A stretch of DNA of 64,000 nt from Acanthosepion pharaonis (lineage: Eukaryota; Mollusca; Cephalopoda; Sepiida; Sepiidae). The stretch is from the NCBI GenBank assembly GCA_903632075.3, contig CAHIKZ030004296.1, positions 1,745,001-1,809,000 on the forward strand. The letters are read 5' to 3'. Under the pieces are notes generated by a model. The model ran no database searches and had not been told where the DNA came from. It was given only the letters and a program-made list of their open reading frames with translations. The position numbers and the translations under genes are program-made. Shown one piece after another: positions 41,336 to 52,819 of this stretch. Within the stretch, counting starts at the first letter, position 1. Each line of letters begins with the position of its first letter.

Positions 41336-41452
41336 TTACAGTGCCTGATATTCCCAAGCAGTTGCCCATCTAGGTACTGACCAGGCTCAATGTTGCTTAA
41401 CTTCAGTATGAGAACCAGTGTTTCAATGTGATATAGCCATAAGGCACTGTAA
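41336..41452 (-). pseudogene. 5S rRNA-derived sequence, fragment 3
   Basis: The minus strand reads GCCTTATGGCTATATCACATT, CTGAAGTTAAGCAACATTGAG, CCTGGTCAGTACCTAGATGGG and CTGCTTGGGAATATCAGGCA, which follows almost all of 5S rRNA. Closest relative in the window is 39071-39189. It lacks the tRNA-like extension, so it may be a 5S retropseudogene. Confidence 0.65.
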
Positions 41453-41539
41453 TTTGTAGAAAAATCAATATACCGTCTATTGTAATCGGCTAATGTGTAG
41501 CACATAAATTCCTCCTATGGGTGAACTTCCACTTTTTTT

Positions 41540-41655
41540 TGGCAATGATGGCATGACAAGGAAAAAGAGAAGTAATAAAGGGGCAATAGTTACTTAGAGT
41601 AAGAAAAATCAGGAAGTTGTAGAGAGCCATGACTGTTCAAATCATTAACTTATAG
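41540..41655 (+). pseudogene. RTE-like LINE 3' tail, short copy
   Basis: GGCAATAGTTACTTAGAGTA, AGAAAAATCAGGAAGTTGTAG and AGAGCCATGACTG match the last 100 bp of the tails at 6207 and 6871. Identified by the closing GTGGAGAGCCATGA-like motif only. Confidence 0.45.
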
Positions 41656-43730
41656 ATAGAAGATTGTTAGTACATATTTTGTTGATATGGACCAAAAAGC
41701 TTAATAACAGTGTAGCGTAGATTTTTAGGAGGAGAAGTGCTTTTCATTCTGGGTGTCACATCACCCTGGTGTGTCTGTTAGGATGAATAGTTTGATGAGA
41801 GTGAGAAAATGTACTCATCATAGCAGTTTTTTTCATCAGGAAATTTTAGCTGAAAAACATTAAAACAAATAAACCTCTGTCACTGTTGGTTAAGATATGT
41901 AAAAGTGAAAAGTGTAAAAAGAGGACGGCTAAAAAAAACATATCTTCCATGAATTCGGTGTTAAGAGAAGTTGTCTGTGTCAATTGACCTTGACACAGTT
42001 GACAATTGAGATGGGTGGAAGATATAAGGGTAGGCAAGCATAAAGTCAAGTTGCTTGTTAATTTTCTTTCAAGCTCAAATTTCCAATCAATTAAAATGTA
42101 AAGTGATTTAAATTTAACCTAAAATTTTCAACCATGGTGTTTTTCTGATATGAATCAAAATGCAATATCCTGGTAAAAACAAAGAAAGGGTTTGTCCCCT
42201 TTTTTTATATTGCTTTATACAAAACCACCTAGTAGATGTTAGAAGGAATTCTCTAGAAGGTAAGGTAGTTTTGGGTTGGTTTTTGTTTTGCGGCATATCA
42301 ACCTCAATGGGTTATTTAATGCCAACAAAATTTTTATTGCTGGTAATATGTTTTTCTTCAAAAATCTATTTCTGGAAATATTTTTATATTAATAATCTAT
42401 AGCTGGTCATATTTTTTCAAAGAATGTATAACTGTTTGTATTGCTGGTATTTTTTTTTTTTAAAGTATTGCTGATAATAATTTTTCCTTCAAAAATTATT
42501 GCTGGTAATAATTTTTTTTATTACAAAGTATTTCTGGTATTAAAACCTATTTTTACACAAGTTTGGGTTTTAACTATTTGCCCATAGCTGGGACCCTAAC
42601 AGGTGCTACCACCCTGGGTCAGGGTGGACCTGGGAACACTAGCAATTAAGAGGTGGTTCCACGCTCCTCAAAACCGCCTTGCTGCTGGACATAGTTTATT
42701 GCCTTACCCAGTATGCGGGTATAATTTATCGTCATACCCAGGATGACAGGCAAGGTGGGGGAAATCCCATTGGTTGTAGGTATGATCATTTAGCTTTGCA
42801 AATAAGACTGGACTTGATAACCATTGTTCAACCCACACCACAGAAATGTTTGTTGCCAGTATATTAACTTCTTTTACATGACTGTAATATTTCTTTGTTC
42901 CATTCAAAATAAATTTTTTTTATTCTATTTTTTTATTATTAATTTCATGTGTAAATTTATATTTTCCAACTGACAGGAATTACAGTAGTTATGTGAAAGT
43001 AATGATAGCTTTAGTTGTCATTTACTAAATTTAAGTTAGTCTAGCACAAGGGCAATCTCATGGGGCACATGGTGAACATGGCATGAAATTTCCACAGTAC
43101 CCATGAAATTTCCACAGGTCAAACTCATCAAAGTTAATTTAAGTGATTGAATAATATATAAAGTATTTCTCTTTACAAATTATAAAAAATTATGCAAAAA
43201 ATTACAACCTTCTACTCCTTGGCATAACTTAGAGCGAAGACATTTTAAGCTAATGGGGTGTTTGGATGGGACTTTTTTGCTAAGCCTTGTTTCTGAGCCT
43301 GTTTATGGTGACACTGTCTGGTTGACCTGAAATTTTCAACTCAGGTGTTTTGCTGATATGGACCAAAACACAATGTTCTGGTGTGTCATAGAGTGTAGTT
43401 ATGGTTGTAGCAAGAGACAAATTTTGTCACTACAGCAATAAAAACATAAAAAAGGAATGTTCTAATAAAACGGATTAAAAAGAGAGCTATTTCTCTAGAT
43501 TATTTTCAGCTAATTGGAAGAATGGAATCTTAAACCCAAAACAATTTTTAAAGATAGCTTGGGAAACTAACTGTATGAAGGAGGTGGCCATCTGGTTTAA
43601 TTACTCTGACTTTGGGTAGATAGTCATGTTAGATCAGGTCAGCAGATCAATTGACATTTCAACAGGGAGTAGAAGAGGCTGGTAGGCTCCATGACTAACA
43701 AACAAACCCAGGCACCATTTTCTTCTATGT
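41656..43730. other. Unclassified AT-rich sequence with repeated phrases
   Basis: A phrase CCTAAAATTTTCAACCATGGTGTTTTTCTGATATG (42118) recurs as CCTGAAATTTTCAACTCAGGTGTTTTGCTGATATG (43327), each followed by CAAAA(T/C)(G/A)CAAT(A/G)TTC(T/C)TGG-like text. This suggests two diverged copies of one repeat. Otherwise AT-rich with TTATTGCTGGTAATA reiterations (42340-42540). The region 42575-42660 has a GC-rich inverted phrase CCACCCTGGGTCAGGGTGG. Confidence 0.4.
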
Positions 43731-43734
43731 GCCA

Positions 43735-44192
43735 TGTCCCTTCAGGACGTTGGTGATCAAGGCTCTTCACAATTTCCTGTCATTTGTAGCTCTTAATAAA
43801 TTTTGTCCTTTTTTTTTTTTTATCTCTCCTCCGCCTTGTTCCACCATCCATTTACTCAAGCTCAATAGGTAGGTTATGTTTTCTTCTGTTCCTCTTGCCT
43901 GTCCTGGGAGTATCAAATTTTCCAAGCCCTCTTTCCTCATTATGTGCCCTAGAAATTTCAACTGTCTCTTCCTGAAATTAAGTATAAGTGTCCTTTTTCT
44001 TTCCATTTTCTGTAAAGCTTTATTATTGATCACATATTCAATCCATAGTATTCTCAGCATCCTTCTGTAGAACCACATTTCTGTTGTTTGAAGTCTCTTC
44101 TTCATCTGTGAGGAGATTGTCCAGCATTCACTGTAGTGGTGAAGTGGCGGAAACTGTGATGCCAGGTCAAGAATTTCTTTGGATTTTATCAA
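43735..44192 (-). pseudogene. RTE-like LINE 3' tail, minus-strand copy
   Basis: A 141-residue frame on the minus strand: SECWTISSQMKKRLQTTEMW, FYRRMLRILWIEYVINNKAL, FLGHIMRKEGLENLILPGQA and LSLSKWMVEQGGGEI. It matches the tail at 19852-20429 over most of its length with frameshifts near the end. 5'-truncated dead copy. Confidence 0.8.
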
Positions 44193-44356
44193 GAATTTCT
44201 AAATACACTGCATAAGCACCAGACCAGATATGGCAGCATTATTCAAAGCCTGGGTGAAAGGTAGACTTATAAATATGTAAGATAAATTTGGGTGATAAAA
44301 AAATTGCCTAGCATCACACAGTGAACCAACTTTCCTAGCTATAGATCTAGCAATTT

Positions 44357-44366
44357 ATTCAATATA
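44357..44366 (+). other. Target-site duplication, left copy
   Basis: ATTCAATATA, repeated exactly at 44726-44735 on the other side of the SINE. Confidence 0.7.
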
Positions 44367-44725
44367 ATCTATATTTCTGAGATGAGGTGTTATGTACACT
44401 ATTTACATTATTCAGACTATTGTCCTCATCATTGTTGCCATATTTATCACAATGTTTCGGCCTGCTTCAGGTGGTTGGAATGTCGAACTGAACACTTTAT
44501 TTTGCTGGCTGGAGTAGACTGTTCTAGTTCCACATGCCACATTGAATGGATGTCAGTTATCAGTTATCTCCTGTTAATTTTCCTCTCCAAGTTCTACTAC
44601 TGCCATAACCAGGTATTGAACTCACACTCTTTGGATCTTGTCACTGGATCTAACTAATGCCTTTATCCACTGTGCCATATGTCCTTGAGGAAAAAAATGT
44701 TGTGATAAATATAGCAACATAGATT
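44367..44725 (-). mobile_element. tRNA-headed SINE (family A), copy 3, with 10-bp TSD
   Basis: On the minus strand a truncated outer arm (TGTTGCTATATTTATCACAA) is followed by a full tRNA-like head. The A box is TGGCACAGTGGATAAAGG (about 44679) and the B box is GAGTTCAATACCTGG (about 44615). The body follows: TGGCATGTGGAACTAGAA, then CTGAAGCAGGCCGAAACATT. It ends in the long tail (GAGGACAATAGTCTGAATAA, TGAGATGA reading outwards). Exact 10-bp duplications flank it. This is the copy with the best preserved head. Confidence 0.85.
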
Positions 44726-44735
44726 CAATATACTG
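44726..44735 (+). other. Target-site duplication, right copy
   Basis: Second ATTCAATATA. Confidence 0.7.
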
Positions 44736-47145
44736 TTTCCATTTCATGGAAAACATTACTCCTAGAAGATGCTATGAGTTATTTATGATAAATAAACAAA
44801 CTCTTTCTGTTTCAATTTCATACTAAGTAAGAGTGTTTTTTTTATTGCACATCTAAAGAAATATTAATTAACTAATTTTTTGGTACTTTAGAAAATCCTC
44901 ATAAAATCCTTAAAAATTAGTTGTCAACACCCATGGAATTTCCACAAGGAAGCTTTTCAATGCTAATTTTTTTTTCTCTTGAAATGAGTTAATATTTCTT
45001 CTTACATATTAATTATCAGTTTACCTGATATTAACATTGCAAACTAGAATTCACTCCTTTTTCTGTAAAATAAAGACTTCTTATATATAGTGTCACCACG
45101 TCAAAGAAAATTCTGCCGTCAATGGAGATTAGGCATTCTCTGATAAGTATCTACCTCAAACTGCTTATTGTCCTTTATGTTCACACTCTACACTCTAACG
45201 CTAAGTAAGTGCTTATTTACTTACTTAGAGAGGTCAGGTAACAGTTAAAATTGGTGTGGCATAGTTTATTGCGCACCCTACGTCATCTTAAATGTCGGAA
45301 ATTTTTATTTTAAAACTTAAAAGAAAAAAAGAAAAAGGATTTTGAGCTGATTTTTTTGTTTTCAAAATTTTATCGTGTTACTTTTTTTTTAGTTTTAAGA
45401 AGTTTTCAAAATTTATTTTTAATAGAGAAAAAGAAAAAGAGAAAAAAAAGATAACAAAAGTTACGTCCCCCTAAATTGAACGAAATTAATTTTCTTTTTT
45501 TTAAAACGTTTTTTTTTTTTTTAAGCATGGATCAGAAAGAAATACACAAAGAAAAATAAGGTAATTATGAAACTTATTCCCTAATTTCCTTGAATATCTA
45601 TAGGTTACAACGAGCAGGTAAAAAAAAAAAAAGAAGTTTGTTTTCAAATTGTACTTTATTTGCAAATATCATTTAACCAGAAAGAAAACTTGATAAAAGT
45701 TCACGTGAAAGGTGAAAATAAAATAAAAAAAATGTTATCATACCTTTCTTAGCTATTATTACTTTTTTTTACCCGAAGAAAATTATTTTGTGAGGTCATG
45801 GTTGAATTAACACTTCATAGGTTATTTAAATGATGTAATTTTTTAAAATCGTAAAACTTTGTTTCGTTCTTGATTTAAATAATCTCGTGTTTTTAAAAAA
45901 TGAGATTTTTAACTTTAAAAGCCCACCTGTTATCAAGGTAACACTTTCGGATGTTTTTTTTTTTTTGTGTGTGTGTGTGTGTGGAACACGCGTCACGTAT
46001 GTTAAAAGTTGGTCAAGCAAGAAAAAAAGGGGGGGAAATTGCTACCCCAGCCAGAGAGACCTAATTTTAAAAGTTTGCTTTTATTTCTTTTTTTTTTTCT
46101 TTAAATAAAATTTTATAAAGAAAGGATGAAATCTACATTCTTTAAAACTTGTACTTTTTGTGTGTGTGTGGTACTGATAATTGTGACATGTTCATTAATA
46201 AATTCACCAGGGATTAAATTCTTAGACTCTGGACTTTATACTCAACAACATATCCACTGTTGAGATATTTGAAAGTCGCTGGTTACCGAGCACAACCCGT
46301 CGCCGAATAACTATGAAATTTAAATTCTCCTCACCGGACTTAAAGAAGGAGAAAAAACAAAAAGTTTTCAATTATTGCCCACTTTTTACATATCTATTAA
46401 AAGAGTTATTTTGAATTAAAAATAGCCCTTTTGTTAGTAAAAAAAAAAGTATGTGTCCGGAAACTAGCAACATTTCTCTATTACCTCGCATCTTTTTATT
46501 TGTTTGTAGCCAGAAAACAATGTTTCTTTCAGTTCTTTCTAGATTGTTTTTTTTCTGACGATTTTGATTTTTAGTCTTAAACTGTTGATCGATTTTTGTT
46601 TTTGTTGACCTTTTTTTTTATTTTGAAAGCTTTTTTTAGTTGTTTTACTATTCATACAAGTTACGAGAGAAATCAGGGTGACGGTTGGAACGTATTGATA
46701 CCCGAAATAAGTTATAAATTATTAAACAGAAACTAAAACATTCCTTTTAAATTTGACTTATTTTTTTAATATTTTGAAACATTGTTTTTTTTTTGTTTGT
46801 AGTTTTACTTTTACCTTTTTTGTTTTTGTTAAGGTTCCGTTAGACATTTAAACAGTAACACACAATCCGAACTTTTTTTTTTCTTGTAGCAGAAAATACC
46901 TTCAGTTTGATTTGAATTGATTAATTATCACATCAAAGTTCAGATGTTTGTTCACTTGATTCGATTTTAGGAAGTGGGCTAGGCCGAGAATTTTCAGCAC
47001 GCTCTCTAGTACTTTTTTGTTTTTCCCCTTTTCTTTCCACCATATATACTTTGTTTAAAAAAAAAAAAAAATAGAGCGAGTCGAAAAGATAGTTTTGATT
47101 AGAAATGTTTTTTGTATTCATTATTACATATTTAATTAATTTTAA
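44736..47145. other. AT-rich filler with homopolymer runs
   Basis: Rich in T- and A-runs (for example 45511-45522, 45619-45631, 46090-46100). A (GT)n run lies at 45966-45981. Frames such as 45887-46108 are low-complexity. No element recognised. Confidence 0.55.
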
Positions 47146-47149
47146 AGGA

Positions 47150-47500
47150 AATATGTCATGAGCTGCTACCATGGACACAGGATATCAGCAACGACGAAGT
47201 TTTAGAGAAAATGGAAACAAAAAGGAAACTTATACTTATAAAAGTTGAAATTTTTCTAGGGCACATGATGAGGAAAGAGAGCTTGGAAAATCTGATACTC
47301 ACAGGACAGACTGGAAAGCAAGAGGGATAAAGGAAAACAACGCATAGTTTAGTGAATTTGTGTGAGTGAATGGCGGAACCAGAGCTTAGGAGAAAAATAA
47401 CAAAGTTTGTTAAGAAGACTAAGAGCTACAAAAAAGGACAGGACATTTTGGAGAGCCATGATCGCCTACGACCTGCGACAGCACATAAAAAATTAGTGTT
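47150..47500 (+). pseudogene. RTE-like LINE 3' tail, plus-strand copy
   Basis: In shifting frames the stretch matches the tail: TGGACACAGGATATCAGCAA, GGGCACATGATGAGGAAAGA, CTTGGAAAATCTGATACTCA, GTGAATTTGTGTGAGTGAA and GAGAGCCATGATCGCC. Closest in the window to 6207-6630 by phrase order. 5'-truncated, dead. Confidence 0.7.
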
Positions 47501-48424
47501 TTTGGTATGCAAAAAATCCTATGAAACGCTAAAAAATTAAAACCATGCTTTCTCAGACTTTGTTTAGGTATCCTTCATGTTTTTGGTAAAAAGTAAAAAA
47601 AACTTTTAAAATCTAAATTTTTATTGGTCCAATTATTTTTACTCCAATCCAAAGTATTTAAAAAAAACATTCGACACTTAAGCACTTAAATTAATCTTTT
47701 CAAGACCATAAAAAAGAAAGTTGGAAATTGTTTAATGTTGAAATATTTAAGAAAAAAAAATTCGAACTCACTCTTAAAAACAACCACTAACAACAACAAA
47801 AAATCATTTTTCTTTCATTTCTTTATAAAGTAAATTCTTTTTGTCTTTATGGAAAACTTTGTCTTTATGGAAAACTTTTTGTTTTTTTATTTTGTGTCAA
47901 ACTTCAATAAAAAAAAAAAAGAAAAAAAAATTCATATTATGAACTTTTTTTTTTTTAACATATGCATTCCTGAACACGAATGTTACTCCTAAACCCAAAA
48001 CGTGATTGTGTACTGTTAGTGTTTTCTTTTTTTTAAGTGGTAGACCAACGTGTTTAGTTTCTTTAAATTTAAAATAATTTATTTCACGATGGAAATTTAA
48101 TAATAAAGCAATATGGTTATCAATCTTAAAATATTATGAAAAAAAATTAAATTTGTGTTGCTATCATCAGTTAAAAGACCAAGTTCCATGTTGTTACCGA
48201 GTCAATAATTCATTGAAGCAACAAATTCATAATTCATAGTTCATTTTGGAATTTTTTTTTATTTGGTACATTCATTGGAAATGATTTATCGACCCCAAAT
48301 CCACATTTCAACCCATATTAAAAACTTGCCATCCAATGTTAAAATCTGTTTTATCTCCTTGAAAGTCACTGTTGAATGAGTACACTGTACAGATTTCAAG
48401 AATTTACAGAAAAAAGAAAAGTAT

Positions 48425-48461
<37 letters not shown>

Positions 48462-48865
48462 GAACATTTTATTCATTTAAAGGATTTATTTATTTATTTT
48501 TTTAAAAGTTTTGTTTCTTTGGTTAAAAAACAAAAATCAAAACAAACGTTTATTTTTTTTATAAATGTTCACACAATACCAGCCCCAAGTGCCAGTCAAG
48601 TTAGTGTTACTGAATGAAGTGTGTGAAATGAATATAAGAGGAAGAAAGAAGTGAAGATTATGAAGATATGAACGATAGATAATGATTGACCCTAAACTTG
48701 AAGAGATTGTAGTTTTTGAAGAAGCATACACGTGGGAGTCTGTTTCACAATGTAGCAGATCTTGGAAAGAAGCTGTCTGAGTGGCAGAAGGCCATAAGTG
48801 TTCAATACCTAGTGGGTATTGAACTCGCTTCTATACCGTAGGTCTGCAAGACGTGTCATGTATTT
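47501..48865. other. AT-rich filler
   Basis: A short tandem duplication TTTGTCTTTATGGAAAACT lies at 47840 and 47859. A T-run of 28 at 48429-48456. No coding signal. Confidence 0.5.
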
Positions 48866-48869
48866 TCAG

Positions 48870-49215
48870 GATATGTCTGACCCTAGTTGTTCACAATTTC
48901 CTGTCCTTTGTAGCGCTAAGCAATGTTGAAACCCTTACCATTCCTCCCCTGTGCCATTGTCAACCATTCACACAGACTTGTTACTTGATATTTCTGTCTG
49001 CCTCTCTTGCCTTTGATATCTCCTGTGAATGTTAAATTTTCCAAGCCTACTTTCTTCAATATAATCTCCCAGATATTTAAATTCTCTCTATCTGATTTTA
49101 AGAATAAGTGCCCCCCCTTCCCCCATTTTCTTTAAAACTTCCTTATGGTTCGCATGTCCTGTCCGTAGTATTCTCATCATCTGTCAGTGCTTTGTCTGGT
49201 ACAAGATAAAAATGT
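48870..49215 (-). pseudogene. RTE-like LINE 3' tail, minus-strand copy
   Basis: The reverse complement carries the family phrases in order: GAATACTACGGACAGG, GAGATTATATTGAAG, CTTGGAAAATTTAACATTCA, ACAAGTCTGTGTGAATGG and GACAGGAAATTGTGAACA. Diverged from 19852-20429 with several indels. Confidence 0.6.
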
Positions 49216-49525
49216 GGAGCACCCAGTAAGGATTTACTGCTCGATTTAGACTAGTTCCAGTTACAATGACCATTCAGTAAAAGATTTTTCTATCACCCAA
49301 TATGTCTAGTTCCAAGGAGAATGTTCATTCGGGTTGCATTTCTCGATTGCATTTAAAGGTTCAGGGTAAATCTCTGATGGCTGACTTGTTACAAAATGGA
49401 AGAGTCGAGTGAAGAGAAGAGGCACATGTGGGTGGGGTGGATATTCTCCCCATTACATTTATTGCAAAGAGGGTTAGCATTAAAGTTATTTTTGTAGTAT
49501 GGCAAAACTGAAGAAACCAGACAGT
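49216..49525. other. No recognisable feature, possible SINE head remnants
   Basis: GGAGCACCCAGTAAGGATTTACTG at 49217 resembles GGGGCACCCAGTGAGGATTCAGT at 50352, a dispersed short repeat probably part of a SINE. Nothing else. Confidence 0.4.
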
Positions 49526-49529
49526 TTTT

Positions 49530-49858
49530 ATTTACATTATGTACATGCAGACTATTGTCTTCAATTTTGTTGTTATTGTTATCGTAACATTTCGACCATT
49601 TTACCCTCTGGCCTTCATCAGGTGCTTTTTGATCTGGGTAACCTTCAAGGAATTCTGAACTGAACCATTTATTTAATCTACAAGTATAAATTGTTCTCAT
49701 TCTTCTGACCATATTTAGGGGCATCTCAGCTTGTTCTTGTGTAGTACAGCTCAGTTATTGCTTACCCAGTTTTCTTTGAATCAAATATACAATGCCTGGC
49801 CCAGAGATTGAACTTCCACTTACTATATCAACAAATCCACTTTAATTCACTAGGTCAT
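49530..49858 (-). mobile_element. tRNA-headed SINE (family A), diverged copy 4
   Basis: Minus-strand head AATGACCTAGTGAATTAAAG (49858) with a B-box-like GAAGTTCAATCTC, and a body with TTCAGTTCAGAATTCCTTGA. Next is the hammerhead-like block CTGATGA..GGCC..GGTC then GAAATG (49622-49589), and the tail GAAGACAATAGTCTGCATGT. The core has the canonical CTGATGA here. More diverged than copies 1-3, so either older or a sister subfamily. Confidence 0.7.
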
Positions 49859-49862
49859 TATT

Positions 49863-50225
49863 ATTTATTTATTTTTTTTTGGACATAAGCCGCATTCCTT
49901 TTTATTGGGAAAGTGTCAGTCGGTTATATGCCATGTGTGATACACATTTAGGCCATCATGTATCTTTCGATACATGACTGACGAGGCAGATTTTTTTCTT
50001 GCAGTAAGTTGTCATTTCTTTCTGTGGTAGACCAGTTGCCATCCAAGGCTATAGAACCCGGTCTGTCCTACTATTTACCCATAGCTGGGGGGAGAAGAAG
50101 AGGATTCATACCTTTCCCAAGGGTAGTAGCACGTAAGTGAATGTAATGGTTTTGATTAGAATTTGAACTTGATTCTCTGATTTCTCAATCAGAGCCACTA
50201 CCCATTACTCCACCGTGCCTCCTTT
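49863..50225 (-). mobile_element. tRNA-derived SINE (family B), copy 2
   Basis: Minus-strand head GGCACGGTGGAGTAATGGG with a B-box-like CAAGTTCAAATTC, then CCCTTGGGAAAGGTATGAAT, CTATGGGTAAATAGTAGG, TTCTATAGCCTTGG and CAGTCATGTATCGAAAGAT. Matches 2492-2832 throughout. It abuts SINE A copy 4 on its left, in the same orientation. Confidence 0.8.
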
Positions 50226-50329
50226 GGGAAAGTGTACTGTATCCATTTTGGATTGTGTTGAAATGATTTCTGAATGCCAAACCTCTTAAATTTTTAAGGA
50301 TGATGATTTTCTAAATGTAGCTTAGATGT

Positions 50330-50430
50330 GGTGGCACAAGGCCGAAAGTATGGGGCACCCAGTGAGGATTCAGTTATAATTAAACTAGCATGACAAGCCT
50401 GCTAACCATTACACCACATTGAAGTGCCCT
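50330..50430 (-). mobile_element. tRNA-like SINE head, fragment
   Basis: Minus strand: TGTGGTGTAATGGTTAGCAGG, an A-box-like start typical of tRNA-derived SINE heads, continuing to AACTGAATCCTCACTGGGTG. Only the head is recognisable. Confidence 0.5.
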
Positions 50431-50439
50431 AAATTTTTA

Positions 50440-50645
50440 AGGATGTGTAAATTGTGTAGTGGTTAGCAGCTTGGAACAAGAAATTGGTGAGTTAGGTTCA
50501 AATCCAGGTTGAACTTGTGACATTCGCTTTTGGGAAAGGTATAAATCCATTTCCCCCCAACTATGGGTTAAAAAGCAGATCAGACTGGGCTCTTTAGCTG
50601 TAGTTGGTAACCAGTCTTGGAGAAGGACAACCTAGCCAACTGTAG
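50440..50645 (+). mobile_element. tRNA-derived SINE (family B), copy 3
   Basis: AATTGTGTAGTGGTTAGCAG (A-box-like), then AGGTTCAAATCCAGG (B box, near canonical), then TTTGGGAAAGGTATAAATCC, CTATGGGTTAAAAAGCAG and AGCTGTAGTTGGTAACC. A reasonably preserved head. Confidence 0.65.
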
Positions 50646-51315
50646 CTGTACAAGATAAACACCTGATGCATATACTATGCCTGTAGTGTAAAACAAAACG
50701 ATGATAGATTTCAACAACTACAGATGATCTCATGGATGAGTGATTATCTAGAACATTGTTGACACAAAATCATTGGACCCAAGGCAGGTGTCATTAAATT
50801 TTAGAAACTAGCTTCATATGCTGAACCCCACTTTTTTGGGATTTGAAAAGTTATATATTCAGAATGTAGTATAATTTATTTTTTATCTTCAGTATAAAAT
50901 AAACTGAAATTTATTTTAATCTCCATGGGAGAAAAATGCATGTAAATGTAAAGTGAAAATATTTATGTAATTTTTAAGAATTAGAATTTTCTGTATTTTT
51001 TGAAAATTAAAAATCTTAAAAATGAGAAAATATGCATTTGTATATTTAAAAAAAATGATTTTAATGAATGTTTTTACTTTGAAAACACAATTGGGGAAAG
51101 AATACGCAGTTGTTTTAATTTTATGTATTAATCTTGTAAAGTTGTACACCTGTTACTTCCCAAGTTGCACGCAAAAACAAGTGCTATTCATAGAACTTTG
51201 AAAGAGAGGCTTGTCAACTTAAGTTTTTGCCTGTCATAAAAAAATATATAAAACAAAATCTATCAATTAAGAATATTGCCAGTTTTAAATCTTTTTTTAA
51301 TGAAAGTCTTCTATG
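50646..51315. other. No recognisable feature
   Basis: AT-rich with A-runs and the 77-residue minus-strand frame 50916-51149, which is of low complexity. Confidence 0.5.
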
Positions 51316-51319
51316 TAGC

Positions 51320-52400
51320 ATGTCCCTTTATAACATAGGCAATAATGGCTCTCCACAACTTCCTATCCCTTGTAATTCTTAGTAATGTTTGTCTTTTTTT
51401 TCCCTCCCTGACACCCTCTGTTCTGCCATCCATTCACACAAGCTAGTCAGGTAAGTGGTATCTTTGCCTTTTGCCTTCAACATGTCCTGTGAGTGTCAAA
51501 TTCTCTAATCCTTCCTTCTTCATTATGTGTCCAAGAAATTTCACTTGTATCTTTCAGATTATTTTTCATTCCTTTTCCTTAAAACTTCCTCATTCTTCAC
51601 ATGTTTAATATTATAAAACGCAGATTGTGTGTGTGTCTGTATGTTTATATATTGGATCGGATTTCCTACATTTTTCAATCGATTTCAACAAAACTTCACA
51701 GGACTACGTAAAATTACCTTGCGGTGGTTCTGACAGAAAACACAATTGTTTTTGCATGAAATCAATTTGAAAACACAATTAAGAGGCATTAATGAAAGGG
51801 GGACAACTCATATTGAGTTATACTTATTAATATTGAGTTATACTTATTATAAAACCCAGGTTGTTTGTTTGTGTGTGTTCATTTATATATAGGATTGGAT
51901 TTCCTACATTTTTCAACCGATTTCAACAAAACTTCACTTTTTTTGGCAGGTAGTGTTTCTTATTGTCTTGCACACTTTTTTCTTTATTTTTACATTCAGA
52001 ATGATTTAAAAATTCCATTTATAAGACAATTGTTTATAATAAAATTCTATTCAATCAGTAGACTCATAATGATTGAAAACAATGTTTTTGTTTGAGTTTG
52101 GGTCTGACCAATTCATAAAAAAAAAAAAAATAAAAATAAAATAAAACTAATTAAGACATGCGTGTCCGTCAACCTTAAACAATAATCTTTGTCAATTTTA
52201 TTTTTCAGTCTTTATGATGGTTGATATTTGATCTATCTCTTACTGTTACATCCCTGGGCAACGCCGGGCTCTACTGCTAGTTCGTAATATTCTTGGCATC
52301 CTTCTGTAGGTCCCCCTTTCTATTGCCACAAGTCTCTTCATCTGTGAGGAGATTGTCTAGCACATGTTGTTTCTCTTGTTTGTGCATCATTGAAAACCCA
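51320..52400 (-). pseudogene. RTE-like LINE 3' tail interrupted by a Helitron
   Basis: Minus-strand LINE sequence lies on both sides of a Helitron. The right part (52400-52281) reads MKRLVAIERGTYRRMPRI, and the left part (51603-51320) goes on CEE then GHIMKKEGL-like and AITRDRKLWRAII-like phrases. Across the junction the LINE reads through without loss, which fixes the Helitron boundaries. The LINE itself is frameshifted and dead. Confidence 0.75.
51604..52280 (+). mobile_element. Non-autonomous Helitron, copy 2
   Basis: Starts near 51604 (TTTAATATTATAAAACGCAG, a worn version of TCTTACTTATTATAAAACGC) and ends in a C(C)(T)GGGCAACGCCGGG hairpin plus CTCTACTGCTAG at 52280, followed by T. A second head (ATACTTATTATAAAACCCAG) begins at 51843. 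Inserted in an RTE-like LINE tail without target duplication, as expected of Helitrons. No coding capacity. Confidence 0.8.
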
Positions 52401-52815
52401 ATGAAATACAACAGTTCAGCACTCTTTGTTTTTAATGAAATTTTCTTGTTTCTTAATACTTTGCTTAGCTTTTTTAATGTATCATTTGCTATTCCAATGC
52501 ACCTTCAGGTTTTGTACTTGTCTGATTTTGGCGTGGCAATCTCTGACTCCACTGTCTGTTTTGATTGAATAGAGGACCTATATCGATCCACTATGTTGTA
52601 TATATCTGTTGAAGACCTAAACAAACACTGGATCATTTAAAACCTAGTTGAATACAAGGAGAAAATGAGAGCTCTAATTTATTTAAACTCTTCTTAGACT
52701 ATGCTCTGCTTGTGTACAAGCACAGATGAGAAGAAACTGGCACTGATCATTTAAGCATTCATTACGATATACCAAATGAGTCTACTAAGAGAAAACAACA
52801 TTGTTCCCCCCCCCC
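52401..52815. other. No recognisable feature (LINE flank)
   Basis: May contain upstream parts of the LINE RT that follows on the plus strand, or of the minus-strand LINE; no firm motif. A poly-C run lies at 52807-52815. Confidence 0.4.
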
Positions 52816-52819
52816 TTTA

